A stretch of DNA of 64,000 bases from Pontibacter sp. HSC-14F20 (lineage in GTDB: Bacteria; Bacteroidota; Bacteroidia; Cytophagales; Hymenobacteraceae): contig NZ_JAHZTC010000008.1 in NCBI RefSeq assembly GCF_019599265.1, forward strand, positions 156,620 through 220,619, read 5' to 3'. A model generated the notes under the pieces. It was not told the DNA's origin, searched no databases, and worked only from the letters and a program-made list of their open reading frames with translations. Every line of letters begins with the position of its first letter. The first letter of the stretch is position 1. The translations under genes were made by a program, and so were the position numbers. This document shows, piece after piece, positions 8,843 to 16,871 of the stretch.

Positions 8843-9688
8843 CTATTTAAGCTCTTTTGTGGCAGCATCGAAATAAAAATTTTTACCTGTATTCTTTTTA
8901 TAATTATTAAGTGATCTAAGTGGGATAAAATTTGAGTTAATTTCCTTTAAGGGAACTATGAAGAGTTCTTCAGGGCCGCCACCCGTTCCCTTAACACCTA
9001 TAACAATAAATACAGGTATATCTCTTTTGCTCTCAAAGCTTTGATATCTTTTGAATTGTTCTGGAGTTCCAAATTCGATTCCTCCTTTATAAAAGTTGCT
9101 CCTCCATTTGCACTCGACAGCAAATTCTGAACTTTTCCCCTTATAAGAATGCTCTAAAAGTAAGTCGGGGTGCTGAGTTGTTTGAGCATATCTCCCGGTT
9201 ACATACTTATCGCCAGCCCACTCTTTAATTTTGAAAAATCTTTTGTCGAACTTCTGCACAACATATTTTTCAAAATCATCGCCGCTCCTTTTATTAACAT
9301 CAATAATCTCTGTTTCTGCAGTACCTGATGTCGTTATTCTATTTTCGATATCCTTGATAATTACATTGTAGTCAAGACCTCGGGTGTTTGCAATATCTTT
9401 AATTATGTTTCTCTCATTTGATGTAAGAACTCCATCAGCAATGGCCATTTCAATAACTTTCTCAAGTTCGTTTTTTGAATTAGTATTAGGCTCGGACTTA
9501 ACGACTGCATCCGAAGAAGGTGGACTGCTAGATTGTGTAGTAGCGGCTGTGTCTGGTATTGTATCAGTAGTAGCCATGACCTGTTTTTTTTCTTCTACAG
9601 GTTCCTTTGAAGAAGAGTAAGTAAAATAGCCAGCAATAAAACAAACAACTCCTATAATCATTAATGCCATACCCATCATTTTTTTCAT
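8843..9688 (-). CDS. Membrane-anchored PD-(D/E)XK nuclease-like protein
   Basis: A 281-residue protein with an N-terminal membrane anchor (residues 5-24), a Ser/Thr/Pro-rich linker to about 70, a short helical segment (residues 74-117, IADGVLTSNERNIIKDIA) resembling a piece of a TerB-like fold, then a domain with restriction-endonuclease-like spacing: E140 (GDDFEKYV), P174-D175 (HPDLLLEH), and E192-x-K194 (FAVECKWR). This is the PD-x(n)-ExK active-site pattern. Whether it cuts DNA is untested. The gene is distinctly more AT-rich than its neighbours and nearly lacks the GGTATA motif, so it may be acquired. It is monocistronic, with 85 bp before the Ppx/GppA start region. Confidence 0.7.
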   Translation of the reverse strand: MKKMMGMALMIIGVVCFIAGYFTYSSSKEPVEEKKQVMATTDTIPDTAATTQSSSPPSSDAVVKSEPNTNSKNELEKVIEMAIADGVLTSNERNIIKDIANTRGLDYNVIIKDIENRITTSGTAETEIIDVNKRSGDDFEKYVVQKFDKRFFKIKEWAGDKYVTGRYAQTTQHPDLLLEHSYKGKSSEFAVECKWRSNFYKGGIEFGTPEQFKRYQSFESKRDIPVFIVIGVKGTGGGPEELFIVPLKEINSNFIPLRSLNNYKKNTGKNFYFDAATKELK

Positions 9689-9927
9689 GTTCTACAACTG
9701 AATATATTGTTCTATTATTTAAAATTACATAGATAGAGATACTCGTACTATGTATTTTCAGTTGCAAAATCAGCATTAGCGTAAGATTGGAAACATAGAG
9801 TAGGCATCGGATTCCCTTCCGAATAAAATCAAAAAACGTCCCCGCCTCCAACTGCCGTTCCCCTCTATCCTGCAGGTATAGCCTGCCTTAAACTACCATT
9901 TCGCAGCCGAAGCCAGACTAATTCAGA

Positions 9928-11004
9928 TCAAGGGTATATCATCAAAAACACGAAAGCGAACAGGTTAACCAGGAGCACAACACCGTACACAATATTGGTC
10001 TTACCGCCGCTCAGCGACAGCATTACCGTAAATACGGACAACCCCAGTAGGATAATGGATTTGATGTCGAGCCCCAGGATAACGGGAATATCGTAGTAAA
10101 TGCAAACCACGGCTACACTCGGAATTGTTAAACCGATACTTGCCAGGGCCGAGCCAAGCGACAGGTTTATACTGGTTTGCAATCTGTTTTTTCTGGCAGC
10201 ATTGATGGCGGCTATACCTTCTGGCAAGAGAATGATGCCTGCAATGACAATACCCACCAATGTTTTTGGAAGATTGTAGCTCGTAATAATACTTTCGATA
10301 GTAGGGGAGAGCGTTTTTGCCAGTAGCACAACAATTCCTAAGCAAACAATAAGAAACAGCAGACTGATCATAAACACCCGCTTACTGATGATAATGGGCA
10401 CCGCTTTTTCTTCATCTTCGTCCTTGCCAACCGTCAGGAAATACTGGCGGTATTTTCTGGTCTGCGCAAACAGGAAGCATCCGTAAATAACCAGACAGGC
10501 AAGAGAGGCAAAAACTAGCTGAGGGGTAGAGTAATAAGCACCGGAAACACTCTCGGTAAAAGTAGGGAACACGAGCGTGAATACGACAATGGAAATAAGC
10601 GAAACCAGGGCGATGGTAACAGAGGGTTTGGAAAAGTCCTGTTCATAATGCTTCAAGCTTCCGATCAGCAGGCAAAGCCCGACTATACCGTTAAGTATTA
10701 GCATGGTGGCGGCATATACCGTGTCTCTGGCCAGCGAAGCCGCTGCCTGTCCTTCTGTCATCATCAGCGAGACGATGATCGAAACTTCAATAACTGTAAT
10801 AGATATAGCCAGGATAATGGTACCGTAAGGCTCACCAACTTTTTCAGCGATCACTTCAGAGTGATGCACTGCTGCCATCACACTGAAAATAAGGAGTATG
10901 GTTGCTATTATCTGAAATGAGTTGCTATTGTTAATAAGCCCGGAAAAGAAAAGTATCCAGGCTAGCACCGGGATGATAGTGGTCCACTGAAGTATTGACC
11001 TCAT
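9928..11004 (-). CDS. chaA: Calcium/proton (sodium/calcium-type) antiporter, ChaA-like
   Basis: A 358-residue inner-membrane protein with about eleven hydrophobic segments and the two alpha-repeats of the Ca2+/cation antiporter superfamily: ISITVIEVSIIVSLMM near residue 67 and a second Glu-containing repeat, GIIL(L)PEGIAAINAARKN near 260. An acidic loop (KDEDEEKA) sits between the halves. ChaA-type proteins export Ca2+ or Na+/K+ in exchange for protons; ion choice cannot be read here. It stands alone, with a GGTATAG motif shortly before the ATG at 11004. Confidence 0.8.
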   Translation of the reverse strand: MRSILQWTTIIPVLAWILFFSGLINNSNSFQIIATILLIFSVMAAVHHSEVIAEKVGEPYGTIILAISITVIEVSIIVSLMMTEGQAAASLARDTVYAATMLILNGIVGLCLLIGSLKHYEQDFSKPSVTIALVSLISIVVFTLVFPTFTESVSGAYYSTPQLVFASLACLVIYGCFLFAQTRKYRQYFLTVGKDEDEEKAVPIIISKRVFMISLLFLIVCLGIVVLLAKTLSPTIESIITSYNLPKTLVGIVIAGIILLPEGIAAINAARKNRLQTSINLSLGSALASIGLTIPSVAVVCIYYDIPVILGLDIKSIILLGLSVFTVMLSLSGGKTNIVYGVVLLVNLFAFVFLMIYP

Positions 11005-11154
11005 CGTGTATAAATTAGGTATAGGTATGGTTAATGATTTTTCAAAATGTTTTGCACAGCCGCTTCACAGCCAATAGTCAGGCAGAGGGGCTGTCTTTTT
11101 TAGCAGGCGCTGCAGAAATCCGGAGTGCCCGGCAATTCTTTCTCCGAGGCAATT

Positions 11155-12048
11155 CTAGCTTCCTGCTGAACTAAACCGAAAGAATGTGCCCAACGGTAGT
11201 TTTCGTTCACCGCGATCGTGCAGGTATATCTCGCCCAGTTCTTCATTCCTGATCTGTTCTCCGAATGTCAGGCGCATCAGGTTGTCCAAGATAAGAGCGG
11301 AGAAGCCAAGAGAGTAGAGGTTGATCACCAGAAAGTAGTCGGTTTTGTCGAGCATCTGATGACAGAGTTTGATGAGTTCGTTCAGCTCGTTTTCCAGTTG
11401 CCATTTCTCGCCGTTCGGGCCACGACCGTAGGCAGGAGGGTCCAGAATGATGCCGTTGTAGGTATTGCCGCGCTTCACTTCGCGACGGGCGTACTTCATA
11501 GCGTCTTCCACGATCCAGCGTACGTTGTCGAGGCCGCTGGCCTCCATGTTGTCACGCGCCCAGAAGTTGACTTGCTTCACCGAGTCGAGGTGCGTTACGT
11601 CGGCACCTGCGGCTTTGGCGGCCAGGGTGGCGGCACCGGTGTAGGCAAACATATTGAGCACTTTCGGCGTTTTAGTCTTGAGCGAGCGGGTTTTGTTGTA
11701 GATGAATTTCCAGTTGCTGTCCTGCTCCGGAAACAGGCCCACATGCTTGAACGAAGACAAACCCAAACGGAAGCGTAGTTTCAGGTCGTTGTACTGGTAG
11801 TTAATGTACCATTGCTCGGGCATTCCCTTTTGGAGCTTCCACTGGCCTTTATCCTGACTACCTTTGTCGCGGGTAAACACGGCATTGGCCATGCGCTGCC
11901 ACTCCGACTCGGGCAGGTGCTTATCCCAAATGGCCTGCGGCTCGGGGCGGGCCACATAATACTGGCCCAAGCGCTCCAGCTTTTCAAAATTACCTGAGTC
12001 AACGAGTTCGTAGTCAGACCAGTTTTCAGTTGTTAAAAAGGAATACAT
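11155..12048 (-). CDS. Class I SAM-dependent methyltransferase (RlmI/RlmK-like)
   Basis: A 297-residue methyltransferase. Motif I reads VLNMFAYTGAATLAAKAAGA near residue 131, followed by the acidic ribose contact THLDSV and the motif IV DPPAYGRGPNGEKW near 203, the arrangement of RlmI/RlmK-like enzymes that methylate 23S rRNA bases. It lacks a PUA domain; the N-terminal 120 residues instead hold a small beta-rich domain ending in HVGLFPEQDSNW. rRNA is the likely substrate by family, not shown. Divergent from dapF. Confidence 0.82.
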   Translation of the reverse strand: MYSFLTTENWSDYELVDSGNFEKLERLGQYYVARPEPQAIWDKHLPESEWQRMANAVFTRDKGSQDKGQWKLQKGMPEQWYINYQYNDLKLRFRLGLSSFKHVGLFPEQDSNWKFIYNKTRSLKTKTPKVLNMFAYTGAATLAAKAAGADVTHLDSVKQVNFWARDNMEASGLDNVRWIVEDAMKYARREVKRGNTYNGIILDPPAYGRGPNGEKWQLENELNELIKLCHQMLDKTDYFLVINLYSLGFSALILDNLMRLTFGEQIRNEELGEIYLHDRGERKLPLGTFFRFSSAGS

Positions 12049-12055
12049 ATATTTG
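12048..12055 (+). promoter_or_regulatory. Possible -7 element (TATATTTG) for dapF
   Basis: TATATTTG fits TAnnTTTG and lies about 95 bp before the dapF ATG, overlapping the first codon of the divergent methyltransferase. No well-spaced TTG box is seen upstream, so the call is weak. Confidence 0.3.
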
Positions 12056-12149
12056 CTGTTTATATCCGGCTGTATAAGGTTGGCAAATTACGAATTATAT
12101 GCCGTGCCTGAAAATTGCACGCAAGAGCTGGTTTAAATGTTTCTACCGT

Positions 12150-12935
12150 ATGGCACTTAGCTTTTATAAATACCAGGGCACTGGCAACGATTTCGTGATG
12201 GTCGACAACCGGAAGCTGACTTTCCCGGCAGAAGACGAGCAACTGATCAAAAACCTTTGCAACCGCCGCAAAGGTATAGGTGCCGACGGCCTCATTCTGT
12301 TGCAGGACCACGACGACTACGACTTCGAGATGGTGTATTTCAACGCCGACGGTCGCCGGGGTTCTATGTGCGGAAACGGTGCCCGCTGCACAGTACGCTT
12401 TGCCAAACAGCTCGGCGTGATAGAAGACGTGGCCTACTTTCTGGCAGCTGACGGAGAGCATCAGGCTACTATCGAGCGCGAAGAAATTCAATTGAAAATG
12501 AGTGATGTGACCGGAGTGGAGCGTATCGGCCAGGACTTCTACCTCAATACCGGCTCGCCACACTTTGTACGCTTTGTGGACAGCGTGCACGACCTGGATG
12601 TATACGCTGAGGGCCGCGAAGTGCGCTATAACGAACGCTTTGAAGCAGTAGGCACCAACGTAAATTTTGTAGAGCGCCTCTCCGAAGACACCATTTACGT
12701 CCGCACCTACGAACGCGGCGTGGAAGACGAAACCCTCTCGTGCGGAACCGGTGTGACAGCCTGCGCCCTGGTGGCAGGTATGCGCGGCATGGAAAGCCCG
12801 GTGCGCGTGCGAACCCCGGGAGGTAACCTGCAGGTGAGTTTCGAGCAGCACGGCGATGATTTTCTGTACGTATACCTAACGGGCCCTGCCAAACTGGTGT
12901 TCTCAGGCACAGTACCACTTCCGGAGAAGGTATAG
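12150..12935 (+). CDS. dapF: Diaminopimelate epimerase
   Basis: DapF interconverts LL- and meso-diaminopimelate in the lysine and peptidoglycan pathway in the cytoplasm. Both catalytic cysteines sit in their family motifs: MCGNGARC near residue 73 and ETLSCGTGVTAC near 195. The N-terminal YKYQGTGNDFVMVDN is diagnostic. At 261 residues it is of normal length. The ATG at 12150 is chosen because it gives the conserved start (MALSFYKYQGTGNDF); an upstream in-frame ATG at 12099 would add 17 residues without family support. A GNAT gene follows after 3 bp. Confidence 0.95.
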   Translation: MALSFYKYQGTGNDFVMVDNRKLTFPAEDEQLIKNLCNRRKGIGADGLILLQDHDDYDFEMVYFNADGRRGSMCGNGARCTVRFAKQLGVIEDVAYFLAADGEHQATIEREEIQLKMSDVTGVERIGQDFYLNTGSPHFVRFVDSVHDLDVYAEGREVRYNERFEAVGTNVNFVERLSEDTIYVRTYERGVEDETLSCGTGVTACALVAGMRGMESPVRVRTPGGNLQVSFEQHGDDFLYVYLTGPAKLVFSGTVPLPEKV

Positions 12936-12938
12936 CCC

Positions 12939-13463
12939 ATGTTCCTAAAAGGCGACCATACCTGCCTGCGGGCCCTCGAACCTACTGATCTGGATTTCCT
13001 CTATACCTTAGAGAACGATCCCGCTACATGGCATGTAGGCAACACGCTGGTGCCTTACTCCAGATTTGTGCTGGAGCAGTACCTCGAAAATGCCGCCCTT
13101 GACATCTACACCGTCAAGCAACTCCGACTGGTTATCTGCAACCTCGCCCACGAAGCCATCGGCGCCATTGACCTCTTCGACTTCGACCCACTGCACCGCC
13201 GCGCAGGTATAGGTATAATCGTTTCAGCGCCATACCGTGGCAAAGGGCATGCCGCCGAAGCGCTACAACTTTTGCTGAACTACTGTCAGCATACCTTACA
13301 ACTACATCAGGTATACTGCGGCATCACCACAACCAATCACACTAGTATCAAGCTTTTTAAGAATGCCGGATTCACCGAAATAGGTATACGCCGTGAATGG
13401 CTGCGGAAATCTGACGGCAGTTGGGACAATGTGGTGGAACTGCAGCGGCCATTTCCTGTCTGA
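12939..13463 (+). CDS. GNAT-family N-acetyltransferase (RimJ/RimL-like)
   Basis: A 174-residue acetyltransferase of the RimJ/RimL subgroup. The acetyl-CoA loop is seen as RRAGIGIIVSAPYRGKGHAAEAL near residue 87, and the C-terminal KNAGFTEIGIRREW is a typical subgroup ending. The substrate is unknown. It begins 3 bp after dapF, so the two are an operon and translation may be coupled. Confidence 0.85.
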   Translation: MFLKGDHTCLRALEPTDLDFLYTLENDPATWHVGNTLVPYSRFVLEQYLENAALDIYTVKQLRLVICNLAHEAIGAIDLFDFDPLHRRAGIGIIVSAPYRGKGHAAEALQLLLNYCQHTLQLHQVYCGITTTNHTSIKLFKNAGFTEIGIRREWLRKSDGSWDNVVELQRPFPV

Positions 13464-13931
13464 ATCAGGATTTAAAGGCTTTAAGAAGGCCCTACCCTCC
13501 ACGGATTAACAGGATTCTTGTACATGATTGACATCCCCTGCCCGCTTCAAAGAGGGTGTTTCCGCTACTGCTTATTGATAGGTAAGCCCTGTCGTAAGTG
13601 TCATATTTCACTGGCAGGTATAACAAGACTAACCTGCACGCTAGCTACGAAGGTATAGCTCAACCAGGTGCACCTTTTGACACTCATATCTTTGAGGCAG
13701 TAGCCAAGAGTACAATTTTCGTATCTTAGTTACCATACACAGGAAAGGTAAGGAATAATCTTTTGACACGAAACACCTGGATGTTGTGTGGGAGGAATCC
13801 CTTACCTTTTTCTCATCTTGAAAGCCAGTACAGTACCTAGAGGCTGCCTCTTTAGCAGGCACGACCTTGCATCAATTGTGAGTATAGGCCCAAAAGATGA
13901 ACCCTTTTTTCCACTTAAGCCCCTTTGAGCT
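13464..13931. other. Intergenic stretch spanning the native-to-IS110 boundary
   Basis: No gene is visible in 468 bp. The first part looks native: it holds related repeats (CAGGATTTAAAGG near 13468 and ATTAACAGGATTC near 13505) and GGTATA motifs near 13617 and 13651. From roughly 13660 onward the motif disappears until 16597. The part next to the transposase (about 13660-13931) is therefore the best candidate for the left noncoding end of the IS110-type element, where elements of the IS110 subgroup encode their bridge RNA. I could not fix the exact boundary. Confidence 0.4.
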
Positions 13932-15143
13932 ATGAAGAATTTACTCTGTCAGAACCTGGGCGTGGACGTGAGCAAAGACGCCCTGGAGGTGGTCTTCTCC
14001 ACGCTAGATATGGAGCGGCGCGTGAAGGTGAAGGCCTCCCGCAAGTTCTCCAACACCCCCACAGGCTTCCGCCAGCTGCAGCGCTGGCTGGAGAGCAAAC
14101 GCGCAGCCGGTGTAGAATTGCGTCTCCTGATGGAGGCCACGGGCGTGTACTACGAGCAGCTGGCCTGGTGCCTCCACGGCGAAGGCTACCAGGTCTCGGT
14201 GCTGCTGCCCACCAAGGCCAAGCGCTATCTGCAGGCCCTGGGCAATAAGAGCAAAAATGACAGCATCGACGCCAGGGGCCTGGCCCAGATGGGCCTGGAG
14301 CAGCGCCTGGAGCTCTGGCAGCCCCTGTCGAAAAACATCTACCGGCTGCGCCTGTTGACCCGCCAGCTGGAGGATTTTACCAACCAGCGCACCGTGTGCC
14401 TCAACCAGCTCCACGCCCTGCACCACGGGGCGCTGCAAGTAAGGCAGGTGGAGAAAAACCTCAAGAAGCTGGTGCGCGTGCTCGATAAGAGCCTCCAGGA
14501 GCTGGAGGAGGCCATCCGGGAGCTGCTCTACCAGGATCCGCTGCTAAGTGAGCGGGTAGACAGGATGCTGGCCATCAAAGGGGTGGGCCTCAAGACGGTG
14601 GCCGTGCTGCTGGCCGAGACCAACGGCTTTGCCACCTTCGAGCGGCAGGGCCAGCTGGTCAGCTACGCCGGCTACGACGTGGTCGAGCACCAGTCGGGCC
14701 AGCGGGCGGGCAGGACCAGAATATCCAAGAAGGGCAACGCCCACATCCGGCGGGCCCTGCACATGCCGGCCCTGGTGGCCGTGCGCTTCGGGGAACCAGT
14801 CTTTACGGCCCTCTATGAGCGGCTGGTGAAAAAAGGCAAGGCCAAGATGCAGGCTTACGTGGCCGTGCAGCGCAAGCTGCTGGTGCTGCTCTGGACGCTG
14901 TGGCGCAAGAATGAAGCCTATGATCCACACTACCGGCAGCAGCCAGCCGAACCAGAAAAGAACATCCTCATCCAGGAGGCCGGAGCCTCTCTTTCAGGTG
15001 TCAGCGCAGCTGACAAAGACCCAAGAACGGAAGAAACCAGGCCACGGGCAGCAGAAAAAGAAATAGCCCCGGCTCAGGCCAGGGCTACACAAGATGAACT
15101 TCCCCTGCCAGTCGGCCCGGGAGCTCTCTTTCAGGTAGAGTGA
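13932..15143 (+). CDS. IS110-family transposase (DEDD, RNA-guided type)
   Basis: A 403-residue recombinase. The N-terminal RuvC-like DEDD domain starts with GVDVSKDALEVVF near residue 10 and continues with LLMEATGVYYEQLAWCL near 65 and NKSKNDSIDARGLAQMG near 103, which carry the acidic residues. The C-terminal Tnp2 domain holds IKGVGLKTVAVLLAE, then GYDVVEHQSGQRAGRTRISKKGN with the catalytic Ser region. The frame appears intact. Codons are strongly GC-rich and free of the GGTATA motif, unlike neighbouring genes. Element ends are not resolved, since this family lacks terminal inverted repeats. Confidence 0.9.
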   Translation: MKNLLCQNLGVDVSKDALEVVFSTLDMERRVKVKASRKFSNTPTGFRQLQRWLESKRAAGVELRLLMEATGVYYEQLAWCLHGEGYQVSVLLPTKAKRYLQALGNKSKNDSIDARGLAQMGLEQRLELWQPLSKNIYRLRLLTRQLEDFTNQRTVCLNQLHALHHGALQVRQVEKNLKKLVRVLDKSLQELEEAIRELLYQDPLLSERVDRMLAIKGVGLKTVAVLLAETNGFATFERQGQLVSYAGYDVVEHQSGQRAGRTRISKKGNAHIRRALHMPALVAVRFGEPVFTALYERLVKKGKAKMQAYVAVQRKLLVLLWTLWRKNEAYDPHYRQQPAEPEKNILIQEAGASLSGVSAADKDPRTEETRPRAAEKEIAPAQARATQDELPLPVGPGALFQVE

Positions 15144-15260
15144 AGATAGGAAACAGATAAGAAAAACACAAAGAAAATCCTTGACTTTTAAGACAGTACC
15201 TCCACTGTTGGGGGTGAAGGGGTCCCCCTGTCAAGAGCGTTCAGCGAGTGGGGGTAGGGG

Positions 15261-16495
15261 CCACTACTGTTCGAAACCTTGTCAAGTTCGTATTATGTAA
15301 CGGGCATACATGAAAGGAGGCTGATATGAAGGCAAAGGACTTATTGGCATTTATCCCTGACCAGGACCTTTCTCAGCTGGCGGCCCGGACGCGGGTGGAC
15401 CACCAGGTCAAGAAGCTCAGCGGGCGGGTGATGTTCCAACTGCTGCTGCTCTCGCTGTTGGAGGGGGGCAAAGCAAGCCTTCGGGTGATGGAGGAGCTCT
15501 ACTGCTCTATGCAGTTCCGGACCCTGGCCGATGTGGGGCAGGGGCAGACCACACGCCACAATTCCATCCGCGACCGGATCGTGACCATGCGGCCCGACTT
15601 CTTTCGGGCCATCTTCGAGCTGCTCTTCAAGCGCTTCAACCGCCTGCTGGGCCAAGAGGGGGCGCTGGTGCGCTACGACTCTACCCTGATCGCCGTCTCG
15701 GCCCGGCTGGTGGCCTGGAGCATGCGCACGCGTGCGGGCAGCAAGGACAGTGGCCAGCTCAAGTGCACGTTGGCCATGAAAGGCAGCCTGCCCTGCCAGG
15801 TGCGCGTGTTCACCAACCGGCAGGCTCTGAGCGAGGACTGCGCCCTGCCTGAGACGATCCTCTCGGAGGAGATCTCCCGCTCGGGCATCGTGGTCTTCGA
15901 GCGGGGCGTGCAGTCGCGCAAAGCGCTCAAGGCGCTCGACGAGCGGGGCCGCCTCTTTGTCACGCGCTGCAAGGTGGGCTCCCACTGCATCGAGCAGGAG
16001 CGGCTGGCCGTGGGGCAGCGGCCCGAGGGGACGACCCTCACCGTGCTGAGCGATGCCTGGGTGAGCTTCCGGGAAAAGCCCGGAAGCTACCTCGAAAAGC
16101 CCCTGCGCCTGGTCAAGGCCACCCTGGACGCAGGGGAGCAGATCTGGTTTGTCACCAACATCGCCTGGCTGGATGCCTACCAGGTGGCTGCCCTCTACAA
16201 GGAGCGCTGGCAGATCGAGGTGCTCATCAAGTTCTTAAAACAGCACCTGCAGCTCGAGCACCTGGTCACCCGCAACGAGAACGGCATTCAGGTCATGCTC
16301 TACATGACCCTGATCGTGGCCCTGCTGCTCATCGTCTACCGCAAGCTCAACAAGCTCGACAGCGACCGTCGCGCCAAACTGCGCTTTGCACAGGAGCTGG
16401 ACGTGGAGGTGGTGAGGCAAATCGTGCTGCTCTGCGGGGGAGACCCCGCTAAAATGGAGAAATTCGTCACCTGAACACGTTTCGAACAGTAGTGG
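15261..16495 (+). mobile_element. Complete IS4-family insertion sequence
   Basis: The element is bounded by perfect 17-bp inverted repeats, CCACTACTGTTCGAAAC at 15261-15277 and its complement at 16479-16495, and encodes one transposase. It is flanked by a 7-bp direct repeat GTAGGGG (15254-15260 and 16496-16502), the expected target duplication. Total length is 1,235 bp. Removing the element and one repeat copy restores a perfect 19-bp hairpin, which shows directly what the target was. Confidence 0.92.
15326..16474 (+). CDS. IS4-family transposase with Glu at the second acidic position
   Basis: A 382-residue DDE transposase. The first catalytic Asp is in VRYDSTLIAVSA (near residue 118). The C-terminal YREK signature of IS4 is intact in YKERWQIEVLIKFLK, with spacing Y-2-R-3-E-6-K. 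At the second acidic site, where the family usually has DRG, this copy reads VVFERGVQSRK, so Asp appears replaced by Glu. The frame is otherwise full length. A Shine-Dalgarno-like GAAAGGAGG lies just upstream of the ATG at 15326. Confidence 0.88.
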   Translation: MKAKDLLAFIPDQDLSQLAARTRVDHQVKKLSGRVMFQLLLLSLLEGGKASLRVMEELYCSMQFRTLADVGQGQTTRHNSIRDRIVTMRPDFFRAIFELLFKRFNRLLGQEGALVRYDSTLIAVSARLVAWSMRTRAGSKDSGQLKCTLAMKGSLPCQVRVFTNRQALSEDCALPETILSEEISRSGIVVFERGVQSRKALKALDERGRLFVTRCKVGSHCIEQERLAVGQRPEGTTLTVLSDAWVSFREKPGSYLEKPLRLVKATLDAGEQIWFVTNIAWLDAYQVAALYKERWQIEVLIKFLKQHLQLEHLVTRNENGIQVMLYMTLIVALLLIVYRKLNKLDSDRRAKLRFAQELDVEVVRQIVLLCGGDPAKMEKFVT

Positions 16496-16538
16496 GTAGG
16501 GGCCCTCGATTTTTTCTTTATCGAGGGCCCCTACCCCC
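16496..16538. repeat. Target duplication and right part of a split 19-bp hairpin
   Basis: GTAGGGG at 16496-16502 is the right target duplication of the IS4 element. The piece CCCTCGAT at 16503-16510 plus GGGGGTAGGGG left of the element (15250-15260) form one arm of a perfect 19-bp inverted repeat whose other arm is 16520-16538, with a T-rich 9-nt loop. There is no T-run outside the stem, so it is not a classical intrinsic terminator. Confidence 0.8.
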
Positions 16539-16871
16539 ATCAAGGGAAAAAGTAGGTGCCAGCCGCACAGGCGAAGCTACAAAGCAATGCAAGTTGCTAT
16601 ACCTACAGCCGTCATTACCAAACCAGCAAGTGCAACTTAACCATCCCATCCTGTCACAATGCCACAACCTTTTTCCCTTTCTGCCACAGGAATTTACACG
16701 GCCTGCGCTTTGTTGAGGGGATAGGTATAGCCTGTCGGTAAATATGGCAGATTGGCTATACCCGTGTTATTCTGGTATTGTTTTGGTGCATAGCCTTAGA
16801 TATGTCAGAAAAACACTTTATTTTTGACGATATTGCGAACGCAGAATTTCATTTAAGAACAACCAATACAG
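16539..16871. other. Noncoding region upstream of secA
   Basis: No gene is seen. GGTATA motifs resume at 16597, which marks return to native DNA. A TATTTTTG sequence at 16819-16826 matches the -7 consensus TAnnTTTG, 45 bp before the secA ATG, but no TTG box at the right distance accompanies it. Confidence 0.4.

Noticed and set aside
9564..9851. Frame of 95 codons on the minus strand upstream of the nuclease-like gene
   Set aside because: It overlaps the start of that gene in another frame, has poor codon pattern and no ribosome site.
12060..12851. Long open frame of about 263 codons on the minus strand opposite dapF
   Set aside because: It mirrors a well-supported dapF gene, its product is rich in His/Val with no family signature, and codon bias explains the openness.
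15341..15985. Long minus-strand frame opposite the IS4 transposase
   Set aside because: GC-rich codons of the transposase open the opposite frames; no recognisable protein.
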